In this document: positions 8,794 to 16,765 of the stretch, piece by piece
How positions within the stretch are numbered: the first letter of the stretch is position 1
Layout of the letters: each line of letters starts with the position of its first letter
Source of the DNA: Arthrobacter terrae
GTDB taxonomy: Bacteria; Actinomycetota; Actinomycetes; Actinomycetales; Micrococcaceae
Reading direction: 5' to 3'
NCBI RefSeq assembly: GCF_015708085.1
Contig: NZ_JADNYM010000006.1
Span: forward strand, 62,001 to 126,000
Length of the DNA: 64,000 bases
The notes under the pieces: model-generated
What the model saw: the letters and a program-made list of their open reading frames with translations, nothing else
The model's database searches: none
Told to the model about the DNA's origin: nothing
Made by a program: the position numbers and the translations under genes

Positions 8794-9143
8794 GCCCCGG
8801 TGAGCCCGTCGCCTGTCTTGGCTGTGTTCTTCCGATCGACGTTGACCCCACGGATACTCATCAGCTGCTGGGGTTCAATCCAGTAGGATACCGGGCCTTT
8901 CGCGAGCAGGGCCGGCAGGTGCATGCGGGTGTGATGGCCGCAGAGCAGGACGTCAGTCTCGGTCTTGCCGGTGCCCTCAGGGTCTGCCGGGATCGTGAAA
9001 ACGAAGGATGCACGTGCATGTTGAATGCAGCGGTCGCATCGGTCCAGCAGCGACAGGGCCCGTTCGGGCGGCTGGGTTTCCAGGTGGGCGTTCAGCTGGT
9101 CGGCCAGCTTGCTCAATGGTTTTGTCAAGGTTTCAGTGGTCAT
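8790..9143 (-). CDS. DUF7455-like small protein
   Basis: 117 aa. A helical N-terminal third precedes LLDRCDRCIQHARASF and LLCGHHTRMHL; the CxxC...CxHH arrangement suggests a zinc-binding fold like the DUF7455 proteins of actinobacteria and their phages. The ATG was chosen because it lies exactly 7 nt after the class A variant at 9151. Its 3' end overlaps the convergent LuxR gene by 4 nt. Confidence 0.72.
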   Translation of the reverse strand: MTTETLTKPLSKLADQLNAHLETQPPERALSLLDRCDRCIQHARASFVFTIPADPEGTGKTETDVLLCGHHTRMHLPALLAKGPVSYWIEPQQLMSIRGVNVDRKNTAKTGDGLTGA

Positions 9144-9150
9144 GGTCTCC

Positions 9151-9180
9151 ATGTGTACGGCATTAGCGGCCTCCCTTCCC
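9151..9180 (-). promoter_or_regulatory. Class A promoter-like element (CCGTACACAT variant)
   Basis: GGGAAG, 14 nt, CCGTACACAT (one mismatch), 7 nt, ATG at 9143. Confidence 0.57.
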
Positions 9181-9187
9181 GGCAGTC

Positions 9188-9604
9188 CTATCCGTTAGTG
9201 CGCCGAAGCCGGGTAGCCTCCACAGCCCAGTTCGCGGCCATTGCGGCGAGCACTGAGGCGCCCAGGAGCGGCGCGGTGTAGGAGGTGAGCACCGCTACTG
9301 CGAGCAGGGCTGCTGAAATGATGCACAGCCAGGCAGGCAAGCCGCCGGTCATGGCCGTCAAGCCGTTCAGGATAGCCTCGATGATGTAGCGCAACAGGGT
9401 GAACAGCCCGAATAGCAGGACGCCGGCGGCGACGAAGTAGGCGCTCATCCGTTCCTCGCTGGCCTGCTGGACGGCCAGGGTCATAGGCTCCGGCTGCGGG
9501 TCGATGCTGAACCAGAGGCGCACGCAGAACACGCTGAATGCGAAGAAGGTGACGTAGTTGATGCCGGACCGAAGATCCCGTGCAGGTTCCGTAGGTGTGC
9601 TCAT
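9188..9604 (-). CDS. Membrane protein, about four TM segments
   Basis: 138 aa with hydrophobic helices near residues 15-32, 53-72, 83-98 and 100-125. The ATG overlaps the stop of the upstream gene (ATGA), so the pair is co-translated. No enzymatic motif is visible. The partner is a soluble Cys-containing protein; together they form a two-gene unit of unknown function. Confidence 0.68.
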   Translation of the reverse strand: MSTPTEPARDLRSGINYVTFFAFSVFCVRLWFSIDPQPEPMTLAVQQASEERMSAYFVAAGVLLFGLFTLLRYIIEAILNGLTAMTGGLPAWLCIISAALLAVAVLTSYTAPLLGASVLAAMAANWAVEATRLRRTNG

Positions 9605-10011
9605 GCGGTGGTCTCTTTCGGTCGGTTCTGCCGGTTTTTAGGTCCGGCCATGGTGATGATGGCGTTGATTGCCGCCGCACTGTCGTGGCTTCCTGCCACC
9701 CAGCGGTCAGGGGTTCGGGAGAAGTCATCCTGGTCGGCGCGCACGGCGGCGACCGCGGCGCTCAGGACGCGAAGGGTAACCTCCTCGGCGACGTGCCGGG
9801 CATGATGGACAGCGAAGTAGGTGTACGAGCATCCTGGGTAGGATTTCCCGCATGTGCAGCCGAGGACGCCGGCGGTGATCTTTTCCCGGTGTGAGAGGAC
9901 GACTTCACTGCTGGAGTCGAGCAGCCGCACAAAATCAAATGGTGACGCGGAAGCCGAGACATCCGCTTCTTGCTTGGATGGAAGGCGCGTGGAGTAGCCA
10001 CCGGGACTCAT
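9601..10011 (-). CDS. Hypothetical protein with a Cys cluster
   Basis: 136 aa; CTCGKSYPGC near residue 52 followed by YFAVHHARHVAEEV suggests a small zinc-binding site. The C-terminus is basic and helical. Translationally coupled to the membrane protein downstream (4-nt overlap). A degenerate class B signal (CAACGCATGTGTACC) lies about 80 nt upstream. Family not recognised. Confidence 0.6.
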   Translation of the reverse strand: MSPGGYSTRLPSKQEADVSASASPFDFVRLLDSSSEVVLSHREKITAGVLGCTCGKSYPGCSYTYFAVHHARHVAEEVTLRVLSAAVAAVRADQDDFSRTPDRWVAGSHDSAAAINAIITMAGPKNRQNRPKETTA

Positions 10012-10085
10012 TCCCAGGTCCTAAATCCAAGGATGCGGTGCTGCAGCGTCGGGCAGGATCTGTGGTGCTGTTCAGGCCTCATACC

Positions 10086-10099
10086 GGTACACATGCGTT
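10086..10099 (-). promoter_or_regulatory. Degenerate class B motif
   Basis: Minus-strand CAACGCATGTGTAC, related to TCTACGCATGTTTC, upstream of the 9601-10011 gene. Confidence 0.3.
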
Positions 10100-10133
10100 G
10101 ACGGTCCTCCCCCCCACCTGCTTGACGCTGGCT

Positions 10134-11015
10134 TCATTGGCCGTTCCTCGCCAGTTCGGTCTTGTCAGTTTCGTACAGCGAGGCGCACGCTGCACGGACA
10201 GCGTCCCGGTATCCAGGGTCAAGGACAGTGGCGCCGGAGCCTTCGGTGAGCAGCTCTTTGGTCAGTACCGGCAGGTAGGAGGCTATGGTGTCGATGACGG
10301 TGCGGATGCTTTCCCCGCGACCGAAGGCTACATGCTGTACAGCACGCATCGGTGCGACCCCCTGCTCCTGGTGCAGGTAATCCGCGTAGGCGTCCTGGCC
10401 TGTATTCGTCGCACGGTCTTCTGATACTGGGGTCAGGGCGAGGATCCGTGCAGCGCCGGGTCCGTCGAGGGAGTGCAGCTCGTCACGCATTTCGACAGTG
10501 TCCCGCAAGGTCCAGGTGTCCATCGTCGCGGAGATCCGGCCGAAGCCCGGGAGCATCCGGTCCCAAGCGGCTTCGCGTTTTTCCCAGTCACCTCGGGTGA
10601 CACCCTCAGGGTAGGAGTCAGTGTTGTTCCAGTACCCGTATTCTTCAACCTCGGGCATTTCCTCGAAAGCGTCCAGGAGGACGCGGTTTTCGACGCGGGC
10701 GATGACCATACTGCGCCCGCTGCCGGGGTCGGTCCCGATGCTGAGTTCGAAGCGGTTCAGATCATAGGCGTAGTCGTAGACACTCATCTTGCTTTGCGCG
10801 TCGACCCATTCGCTGTAGGCGGTTTCGACGGCACCAGGCAAGATCGGCTCCCCGGCCAGCCAGCGTTCGTCCACACGTTTGGCGAGCGTCGCGGCCAGCA
10901 ACTTGAGGTCTTCCTGGTCTCGGAGCGGGTCGATGATACTACGGACCTCGTGCTTGAAGGCGGTGAGGTCTGTGCCTTCAGCGAGGCGGAAACCGTTGTA
11001 AATTTTGGTGCTCAT
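10134..11015 (-). CDS. Hypothetical protein of an element-borne family
   Basis: 293 aa (MSTKIYNGFRL...), soluble, mixed alpha/beta, acidic, no signal or membrane segment. The ATG has an excellent Shine-Dalgarno (GGAGGACCTC) and sits 36 nt after a class A variant. The opening MSTKIYNG-R is, from memory, typical of orphan proteins in Arthrobacter plasmids and phages, but no function is known to me. Confidence 0.68.
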   Translation of the reverse strand: MSTKIYNGFRLAEGTDLTAFKHEVRSIIDPLRDQEDLKLLAATLAKRVDERWLAGEPILPGAVETAYSEWVDAQSKMSVYDYAYDLNRFELSIGTDPGSGRSMVIARVENRVLLDAFEEMPEVEEYGYWNNTDSYPEGVTRGDWEKREAAWDRMLPGFGRISATMDTWTLRDTVEMRDELHSLDGPGAARILALTPVSEDRATNTGQDAYADYLHQEQGVAPMRAVQHVAFGRGESIRTVIDTIASYLPVLTKELLTEGSGATVLDPGYRDAVRAACASLYETDKTELARNGQ

Positions 11016-11051
11016 GAGGTCCTCCAGAACGGGTCGGGGTTTATGAACTCC

Positions 11052-11081
11052 ATGTGTACGGAAAGCGCAGGAGCACTCCCC
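11052..11081 (-). promoter_or_regulatory. Class A promoter-like element (CCGTACACAT variant)
   Basis: GGGGAG, 14 nt, CCGTACACAT, then a 36-nt leader to the ATG at 11015. Confidence 0.57.
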
Positions 11082-11148
11082 GCAGCCGGATCTGCAGCGG
11101 AGAGCGCCCGGCCAGCCAACTAACTTTCAAACCGGCTGCCACTGCTCA

Positions 11149-11484
11149 TCAAGCGGCGGTGGCCAGGTGTGCGATCGGGTGCTGCTGCAGATCTGTCAAG
11201 TGGGTGCGGACGAGGGCGTCGACAGCGTGGAATCGGGTATCGCCGTGCTGCTTCACACCGGCGCCGACGCGGTCCGAGACCCAGGCGCGCAGGGCCGTCC
11301 CTGGTTTGAGCGTTCCGGTGACGGAACCGATCAGCTCACCATCAAGAAAAACGTCTGACGTCGTCAGGGATGCTATTCCTTCACCTGCCCTATGGTCAGG
11401 GCCAAGTGCCGCGGTATGGGTGCGCATCCAGGCAGGGCGGTTCAGCTTACCGGTGGTCACCGGTCTTAGGTTCATTTCAGGCAT
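11149..11484 (-). CDS. Hypothetical protein
   Basis: 111 aa, starting MPEMNLRPVTTGKLN exactly 7 nt after a class A 10-mer. Soluble, with a central beta-rich stretch (VFLDGELIGSVTGTLKPGTALRAWVSD) and a helical C-terminus. No recognised family. Upstream alternatives would overlap the promoter element. Confidence 0.62.
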   Translation of the reverse strand: MPEMNLRPVTTGKLNRPAWMRTHTAALGPDHRAGEGIASLTTSDVFLDGELIGSVTGTLKPGTALRAWVSDRVGAGVKQHGDTRFHAVDALVRTHLTDLQQHPIAHLATAA

Positions 11485-11491
11485 GACCGCA

Positions 11492-11521
11492 ATGTGTGCG
11501 GCGGCCCCGGTTACCTTCACC
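11492..11521 (-). promoter_or_regulatory. Class A promoter-like element
   Basis: GGTGAA, 14 nt, CCGCACACAT, 7 nt, ATG at 11484. Confidence 0.6.
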
Positions 11522-11792
11522 GCGGTGCGTGCACCATGACGTTGTAACCCAAGTCGGTGAAGGCCCTCGTGGCACCGTCAATGTCCTGCTCCTCGATGAG
11601 CTGGACGGCAGCGGACAGCGCTTCCGGGTCTACGGAAGTTTCGGGGCTTCCCGGGGTCGGTCCCCCAAACAAAAGGCCGTAGAGCCGGGCACGGATCCAA
11701 CGGCTTCCGGTGAGCGTCGGACGTGGCCAGGAGGCCGCAACAACCAGCCCGTGGCGAGGCAGGAAGTAGCGATGTTCAGAGCAGGGGGTCAT
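11517..11792 (-). CDS. Hypothetical protein
   Basis: 91 aa starting MTPCSEHRYF. The ATG follows a class B-like signal (CAGCGCATGTTTATA, then GGT, ATG), so the leader would be very short. The C-terminal half (LSAAVQLIEEQDIDGATRAFTDLGYNVMVHAPR) looks like a real folded domain. Its 3' end overlaps the G-rich box of the next class A promoter. Function unknown. Confidence 0.5.
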   Translation of the reverse strand: MTPCSEHRYFLPRHGLVVAASWPRPTLTGSRWIRARLYGLLFGGPTPGSPETSVDPEALSAAVQLIEEQDIDGATRAFTDLGYNVMVHAPR

Positions 11793-11809
11793 ACCTATAA
11801 ACATGCGCT
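11793..11809 (-). promoter_or_regulatory. Degenerate class B motif
   Basis: Minus-strand CAGCGCATGTTTATAGG directly before the ATG at 11792. Confidence 0.35.
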
Positions 11810-12004
11810 GATAAAGCGTTCAAACGGCACCACAGCGACCATGTCCAGAAGTGATTTTCGCTACATTTTAGTGTCCGCCCACCATCAAATCAGTACGCGC
11901 CCTGTCGCCCACCTCTTGGCGACGGCGATGTCGATCTTTGTGGCGACCGGTCCGTCCCGAAAAAACCGCGCGTACTCAGCTTCAGGGTCCTCTGCGTGCA
12001 GGGC

Positions 12005-12178
12005 TCATTCGCTGACAATCTGGTCGTAGGTGTCAACGATCCGGGGAGCTTCGGCCGTGGATTTGAGGGTGTCGGCTAGTGCCTGCAGCAGGTCCTCGCT
12101 GGTGTAGCGGATCACTTCATCAGGGTGGTGCGGTATCGCTGGCCTCCCGGTCTCGCCTGTGGTGGCGGCGTGTCTCAC
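12005..12178 (-). CDS. Small hypothetical protein, possibly prematurely terminated
   Basis: 57 codons from a GTG that overlaps the stop of the upstream gene (GTGA), hence translationally coupled. The product is helical (TSEDLLQALADTLKSTAEAP). After the TGA at 12005 the same frame stays open with protein-like content (ALHAEDPEAEYARFFRDG..., VAKRWATGRVLI) down to a second stop at 11890. That suggests a nonsense mutation or readthrough in a longer gene. Family not recognised. Confidence 0.5.
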   Translation of the reverse strand: MRHAATTGETGRPAIPHHPDEVIRYTSEDLLQALADTLKSTAEAPRIVDTYDQIVSE

Positions 12179-12687
12179 ATCGTAGGGGTGGCCCCCGACC
12201 GCCAGGGGAAGTCGGAGGCGGCAGTACCTGGCTGAATGTAGACAGAAGGACGGAAATCGTAGGCTTCCTTTGGCCGCCGCCAAATGTTGGTGCGGCCGAC
12301 CGTGACCCCGTCGCCGACTGCGACTTCGATGGCTGCACGGGCTTCGTCAAGTGTCTGGTGCGTCATGATCTCCGTGGCGCGCGTTTGAACACGGGTGGCG
12401 TAGTCCGGGGACTTTGCGGGGCGCGGCGGCCGTACCGGTTTGGGGGCGGCGGCGTCGATGAGGACCCACACTTCGCGGTCCTCGTCTAGGACCAGGGTCT
12501 CGTAGGATCCGGTCATGACCTCCCACACGGTTGCCGTCGAAAGGGCATCCTCGCACCCGGGCTCAACCCATTCGTTGACGGCGGCCTTCTCATAAATGTA
12601 ACGCGGAGAGTAGGCCGGGCAGACGAGCGAGTCGATGGCGACTGCCTCGAGATCCGCTTCGGAGCGGACGATGCGGTACGGTTCCAT
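12175..12687 (-). CDS. Hypothetical protein, paralogue of the 14193-14657 gene
   Basis: 170 aa starting MEPYRIVRSEADLEAV, with Shine-Dalgarno GGAAAGAAGTC. Its first 90 residues match the product at 14193-14657 in pattern (MEP-RI...; IVCP/LVCP; Y-K; WV-W/L-DAAA), so the two are diverged paralogues on either side of the fic gene. Soluble; no catalytic motif seen. A class A element lies 62 nt upstream. Confidence 0.66.
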   Translation of the reverse strand: MEPYRIVRSEADLEAVAIDSLVCPAYSPRYIYEKAAVNEWVEPGCEDALSTATVWEVMTGSYETLVLDEDREVWVLIDAAAPKPVRPPRPAKSPDYATRVQTRATEIMTHQTLDEARAAIEVAVGDGVTVGRTNIWRRPKEAYDFRPSVYIQPGTAASDFPWRSGATPTM

Positions 12688-12749
12688 GACTTCTTTCCGC
12701 TACCAGGGCAGCTGGGGTCTGAGGGTTCCCGCAGGCGGGCACTACCGAC

Positions 12750-12779
12750 ATGTGTGCGGCACCGCCCGGTTCCCTCTCC
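12750..12779 (-). promoter_or_regulatory. Class A promoter-like element
   Basis: GGAGAG, 14 nt, CCGCACACAT, then a 62-nt leader to the ATG at 12687. Confidence 0.6.
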
Positions 12780-12782
12780 CGG

Positions 12783-14048
12783 TCAGCTTCTAATGCGGCG
12801 CCCGGCTCTTTCGGCAAAGGCATCCAAGGCGCCGAGCATTTCCGGAGCACGCCAAAATCGGCCTCTCTTGAATTTGTTGACGCCAACGATGACACCTGCC
12901 TCCTCGAGGGCATCAAGGGCACGTTTCTGACGCCTGTAGTCGAGCCCGAGTTTTGTCTCCAGGGTTTCAGAGTTGACCACCGGCTGCCGGGCCAGGAGGT
13001 CCAGGACCTGCCACACGGCGGAGTCTGCGCGGGCGCTGATCCGGCTGGCCCATCTTTCGGTGATGGCGACGACGTCCTCCGCGAGGCGGGCGCCGTTCTC
13101 GATGGCCAGGAATGACGCTTCGGCGGTCACTGTGATGATGGGCTCTGGGTCCCCTGCCCGGTAGGCGGTGAGTGCGTGATGGTAGGCGCTGACGTTGGTG
13201 AGCAGGCCGGCAGAGACCGGGACGGTGACGTTAGCTGCGACGCCGCGGTGTTTGAGCATGGCGTGCAGCAAGGCACGCCCTGTCCGTCCGTTGCCGTCGG
13301 TGAACGGGTGGATGGTTTCGAACTGGGCGTGCGCGATGGCGGACTGGATGATGGCGGGGACATCGGTGCGGCGGGCGTAGTCAGTGACGTCGTCGATCAG
13401 GACGGGGATGCGGGTGTGGTGTGGCGGGACAAATTCGGCACCAATCGGGCTGACAGTACTGGTGCCTATCCACACCTGTTCCTGACGCCAGCGGCCGGCT
13501 ACGTCGTCGTCGCGGGTGCCTTCCATCAGGGCCCGGTGCATGTCCAGGATGCTGTTCGGGCTGAGATGGTCTGCGGCGGCGAGGGCACTCTCCATGGCCC
13601 GGACATTGCGGACCACCAGGGTGGCGTTCGTACGGTCCCTGACACCGAGCTCGGCTTCTCCCAGGCTCCGGGCGCTGGCGGTCAGGTTTTCGATCTGGGA
13701 AGACGCAGTGGACTCACTTCGAAGCAGCAAAGCTCCGAACGGCCGAAGATGCTCGCCGTAGCGTTCATCAAACCGGCTGATTTCCCGGGCGGCCTCCTCC
13801 GCCAATGTCACGACGGCGGGAGAGGGCAGATAGCTGGAACCGGCAATGAGCGGCGGAACGGACGCTTCATATGTCTGCCCTGTCATCCCGGACAGGTAGC
13901 CGGACGCACGGAAAGCATCTGTCGTGCCCGACCACTTGTAGGATTCGTACTCGGCAGCCGGCCACGCCCCGCGTTTGTCGAGCCTGATGCTGGGTTCGGC
14001 GTGTTCGACAGGTCCATAGGTGCCGTCGGGGTAGCGGGACTGTTTCAC
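12783..14048 (-). CDS. Fic family protein (Fic/AMPylase domain plus winged helix)
   Basis: 421 aa. The N-terminal Fic_N-like region is followed by the Fic core with HPFTDGNGRTGR at about residue 245, the complete HxFxDGNGRxxR active site for nucleotidyl transfer. A possible inhibitory helix occurs upstream (SSQIENLTAS: S-x-x-IE-x-x). The C-terminal 80 residues look like a winged helix (LLARQPVVNSETLETKLGLDYRRQKRALDALEEAGVI). It may therefore autoregulate through the TGTCAnAATC sites upstream. Start GTG with AGGACGAT. No partner antitoxin gene is seen, consistent with self-inhibited class II/III Fic proteins. Confidence 0.88.
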   Translation of the reverse strand: MKQSRYPDGTYGPVEHAEPSIRLDKRGAWPAAEYESYKWSGTTDAFRASGYLSGMTGQTYEASVPPLIAGSSYLPSPAVVTLAEEAAREISRFDERYGEHLRPFGALLLRSESTASSQIENLTASARSLGEAELGVRDRTNATLVVRNVRAMESALAAADHLSPNSILDMHRALMEGTRDDDVAGRWRQEQVWIGTSTVSPIGAEFVPPHHTRIPVLIDDVTDYARRTDVPAIIQSAIAHAQFETIHPFTDGNGRTGRALLHAMLKHRGVAANVTVPVSAGLLTNVSAYHHALTAYRAGDPEPIITVTAEASFLAIENGARLAEDVVAITERWASRISARADSAVWQVLDLLARQPVVNSETLETKLGLDYRRQKRALDALEEAGVIVGVNKFKRGRFWRAPEMLGALDAFAERAGRRIRS

Positions 14049-14059
14049 ATCGTCCTAGC

Positions 14060-14130
14060 TGTCAGAATCGAAAGGCTGTTTCCTCATTTTAGGCGCTAAG
14101 TGTCACAATCGCGAGTGGATTCTGACACTT
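14060..14130 (-). promoter_or_regulatory. Putative operator of the fic gene
   Basis: TGTCAGAATC (14060) and TGTCACAATC (14101) are direct repeats, and GATTCTGACA (14118) is an inverted copy; AAGTGTCA/TGACACTT forms a further 8-bp inverted repeat. Three half-sites just upstream of a winged-helix Fic gene suggest autoregulation. Confidence 0.5.
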
Positions 14131-14192
14131 GGACGCACAAATGTCATGGCAGAGTCAGCGATGCTGCCACTTGATCAGGATGGAATCCTGTT

Positions 14193-14657
14193 TCACCAGG
14201 GCAACTGCGTTTTGGTGGTTCCCTGTGGAATGTTGTGGAGGACGACGTACTGGCTGGTGGCCGGGTCCAGCTGCAGAATCGCCATGTCCTCTTTTGCAGT
14301 GCCTCTATAGAGCTGGTTCGTGATGGCGGATTTGGCGTAACCGAGGCCGAAATGTGCTTTGCGCCGCGGGGAGCGGGACGGGACAATCGTGATGAACGCT
14401 CCCTGCTTAGGGAGCGGACTTTTCACGGCGGCCGCATCCCACAAAACCCACACCTCAGACTTTTCGGTGGGGCAGTGCATGGTGAGGATGGTCCAGGTTT
14501 CCCGTGCATCCCATTCGTGTGTCGACTCGAAGGTAGTGAAAAGGTCAGACCAGCATTTGCGGTAAGCAAGGCCTGGCTGGCGGACAGGGCAGACGATAGT
14601 GCTGACCGTCAGCGAGGTGAACTCTTCGAAGGTCGTGATGATGCGAAACGGTTCCAT
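14193..14657 (-). CDS. Hypothetical protein, paralogue of the 12175-12687 gene
   Basis: 154 aa starting MEPFRIITTFEEF, exactly 7 nt after a class A 10-mer, which sets this start over a longer upstream reading. Shares the MEP-R-I opening, the IVCP segment and VWVLWDAAA with the paralogue. Contains a basic SRSPRRK patch. Function unknown. Confidence 0.66.
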   Translation of the reverse strand: MEPFRIITTFEEFTSLTVSTIVCPVRQPGLAYRKCWSDLFTTFESTHEWDARETWTILTMHCPTEKSEVWVLWDAAAVKSPLPKQGAFITIVPSRSPRRKAHFGLGYAKSAITNQLYRGTAKEDMAILQLDPATSQYVVLHNIPQGTTKTQLPW

Positions 14658-14664
14658 GGCCCTG

Positions 14665-14694
14665 ATGTGTGCGGAAAGTCCCGTAGCCGTCACC
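14665..14694 (-). promoter_or_regulatory. Class A promoter-like element
   Basis: GGTGAC, 14 nt, CCGCACACAT, 7 nt, ATG at 14657. Confidence 0.62.
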
Positions 14695-14813
14695 CGGTGC
14701 AGGCAATATAGCAGCACTAGCATCTGGTCGGTCTGGACGGCACGACCGGCGCCTGACAGGGTATATGCATTCGTCACAGTGGCCCGAAGCCCCGTCAGCA
14801 TCTGGAGGAACCA

Positions 14814-15503
14814 ATGAGCAGTGTTGCTCGAATCACCGTATTATCCACGTCGCTCCTACTGCTGACAGCTTGTGCCCCAGCAATACAGGGTATGGAATCC
14901 TCTCAGGCGGTCTCGTCGCCACCGTCCGTCTCAGCATCACCGTCGGTCTCAACATCACCGTCATCCCCGGCAGTCGGAGCGGAGGCCCCGCAATCGGCGG
15001 TGGAAGCTGCCGGTCCCGCCACCGGATCGGATCTTCCCGTTGCGGCCTCTGCTGTTGCGGGGCCACTTACGGGCATGCCGAAGTCTGAGCCGTGTGTTGC
15101 GGCCCAGGAATTCCTGACAAAGTTCGACAGCGTGAATCTGACAGTCAACAACACGGCGAACAAGGTTCAGTCTGACGCGCAGGCCGGTGTCGTTGCGTGC
15201 GGTTTCACCAAGGCCGATCCTGCTTCCGTCTCATTCCAGGTTCTCGGTCTCGATCTTCGCACGACAGCCGGTCAGTCCTATGTCGCGCAGTGCGACCCGA
15301 AACGCGAATTTGCCCCCGGGTTCGGTGCCTTTTCTGATGCGAGGGTAGATTCACACGGGTGGTTCGCGTGGACAGGCACATCTGGGACCATGACGCAGGC
15401 ATTTCTCTGCACAGATACCAGCTATCTTGGTGTCACAGCAATCGGCGAGCCGAATTTCACCGGAAAAGACGGCATCGAGCTGCTGCTTTCCGTCCTCGAC
15501 TAA
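14814..15503 (+). CDS. Lipoprotein, DUF3558-like
   Basis: 229 aa. Signal peptide with lipobox LLTAC near residue 20, a Ser/Pro/Val-rich low-complexity linker to about residue 85, then a domain with paired cysteines (EPCVAAQEFLTKFD, VVACGF, AQCDPK, FLCTD), resembling the DUF3558 actinobacterial lipoproteins. Strong Shine-Dalgarno (TGGAGGAACC). One of few plus-strand genes in this section and without class A or B motif, so probably under a separate promoter. Confidence 0.7.
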   Translation: MSSVARITVLSTSLLLLTACAPAIQGMESSQAVSSPPSVSASPSVSTSPSSPAVGAEAPQSAVEAAGPATGSDLPVAASAVAGPLTGMPKSEPCVAAQEFLTKFDSVNLTVNNTANKVQSDAQAGVVACGFTKADPASVSFQVLGLDLRTTAGQSYVAQCDPKREFAPGFGAFSDARVDSHGWFAWTGTSGTMTQAFLCTDTSYLGVTAIGEPNFTGKDGIELLLSVLD

Positions 15504-15522
15504 ATCGACCCGAGGTCCTCCC

Positions 15523-15714
15523 TTAGACGGTAGAAATCACAGGGCGCAGGGCCAGGCCAAGACGCCCGCGGGCGGTGTTGGCTGTCACGTCGTTGATGTC
15601 ATAGATCAGCTGCCATAGTGTCTGGCTGTCGGCTTCTGGGTCCTGGGCTGAGGCGAGGCCGGTACTGACGTCTGTACTTGCTGATGCGGTCGTGTTCGCG
15701 ATGAGGTGTTCCAT
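15523..15714 (-). CDS. Small hypothetical protein, related to the LRV-like neighbour
   Basis: 63 aa starting MEHLIANTTASAS, exactly 7 nt after a class A element. Its C-terminus (INDVTANTARGRLGLALRP) parallels the end of the adjacent 124-aa protein (RNDLVANAARVRLGRDTRP), so it is probably a one-repeat relative. Confidence 0.58.
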   Translation of the reverse strand: MEHLIANTTASASTDVSTGLASAQDPEADSQTLWQLIYDINDVTANTARGRLGLALRPVISTV

Positions 15715-15721
15715 GGTCCTC

Positions 15722-15751
15722 ATGTGTGCGGACGTATCACCCGCCATCACC
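15722..15751 (-). promoter_or_regulatory. Class A promoter-like element
   Basis: GGTGAT, 14 nt, CCGCACACAT, 7 nt, ATG at 15714. Confidence 0.62.
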
Positions 15752-15779
15752 GAGGCATGCCCGATGGTGGCATGGCTGC

Positions 15780-16154
15780 TCATGCCTGTCCCTCGAGCTG
15801 GATCGGGAAACGGCCCCCAGCTATGCGCAGACCCGAGCGGGGACGGGTATCCCGCCCCAACCGCACACGGGCTGCATTGGCGACCAGATCGTTACGGTCG
15901 TCCACCATGGTTTCAACCAGCGCTGCCGGCGCGGACTGGTTGTTGGCCACTCCGAGGCGCGCCATGAAGTCGTCCTGGTCACCGGCAAGCTCATCGAGAG
16001 TTGCCACCGAAGCACTGGGGTTGGCGGCCACGAATTCGCGGCACCAACCAGCGTCGGAGTCCATGTCACCACGGTTTCCGGGCAGGTGGATGAGGTCGTG
16101 TAGCTGCTCGGGTGAAGTGGCGGGATCCTGGGCTTCGTCGCGTGCTGTCGTCAT
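15780..16154 (-). CDS. Variant leucine-rich-repeat-like protein
   Basis: 124 aa. Repeats of the form A-x-x-x-x-T-x-x-x-L-x-x-L (ARDEAQDPATSPEQLHDL; VAANPSASVATLDEL; VANNQSAPAALVETM) match the variant LRR pattern, in which short helical pairs form a scaffold for protein binding. Start set by the ATG 7 nt after a class A element. The downstream 63-aa gene is a short relative. Confidence 0.6.
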   Translation of the reverse strand: MTTARDEAQDPATSPEQLHDLIHLPGNRGDMDSDAGWCREFVAANPSASVATLDELAGDQDDFMARLGVANNQSAPAALVETMVDDRNDLVANAARVRLGRDTRPRSGLRIAGGRFPIQLEGQA

Positions 16155-16161
16155 GCCTCCT

Positions 16162-16191
16162 ATGTGTGCGGCGGAAAGCGCACAGGTCACC
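16162..16191 (-). promoter_or_regulatory. Class A promoter-like element
   Basis: GGTGAC, 14 nt, CCGCACACAT, 7 nt, ATG at 16154. Confidence 0.62.
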
Positions 16192-16762
16192 AGTGGCCCT
16201 TGGACGGCTTGCGGATGATGCCCTGCTTCCAGTCTGACGGCGCAGTGGGGCCGCGGCGCGCGGCCCTGAGCTTGTGGAACTTCAGCTCCGTGGCGGCCGG
16301 CTGCAACTGGCCCATCAGATCGATGAACAGCTCGGCGGCCTCCTCCTGCGCGAGGTTTCCGGCGTAGCGTTCCCCGGTGACGTCGTTGAGGACGGCGTAC
16401 CAGAGAGCCCGGGACGGGTGCCGGTCCATCGAGGTGTCACGGCGCAGGTCGCTCTGTATCAGGAAGCCGAAGAAGCCGTCGTCGATCTGGCTACGGCGGA
16501 GTTTCCTCAGCGCCAGTCGGCGGGAATGCTTTGCCCGGCTGGCGGCCCCACGCAGGTCAGCTGCGCCGATGGTCAGGGAGGCGGAGTCACCGCGGAACCG
16601 GAAGTAGAAATACCGGCGGCCGATGCGCCCGCACGCCTGGACGGGGATATTGCCGTAGAAGCCGGTGTCGAAGCGGATCTTCTGGTCGGCGTAGCGTGCC
16701 GTCAGGGTGGCAATCAAGTCTTCTTGTTCGGGCCGGACATTACGGTAGAGGATCGAGGCCAT
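16187..16762 (-). CDS. Hypothetical protein, basic
   Basis: 191 aa (MASILYRNVRPEQEDLIATL...), basic, with beta-rich RRYFYFRFRGDSASLTIG and an Arg/Lys-rich segment (AKHSRRLALRKLRRS) that could contact nucleic acid. Only 3 nt separate its ATG from the stop of the DUF3846 gene, so the two form an operon driven from 17171. No family recognised. Confidence 0.65.
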   Translation of the reverse strand: MASILYRNVRPEQEDLIATLTARYADQKIRFDTGFYGNIPVQACGRIGRRYFYFRFRGDSASLTIGAADLRGAASRAKHSRRLALRKLRRSQIDDGFFGFLIQSDLRRDTSMDRHPSRALWYAVLNDVTGERYAGNLAQEEAAELFIDLMGQLQPAATELKFHKLRAARRGPTAPSDWKQGIIRKPSKGHW

Positions 16763-16765
16763 TGA

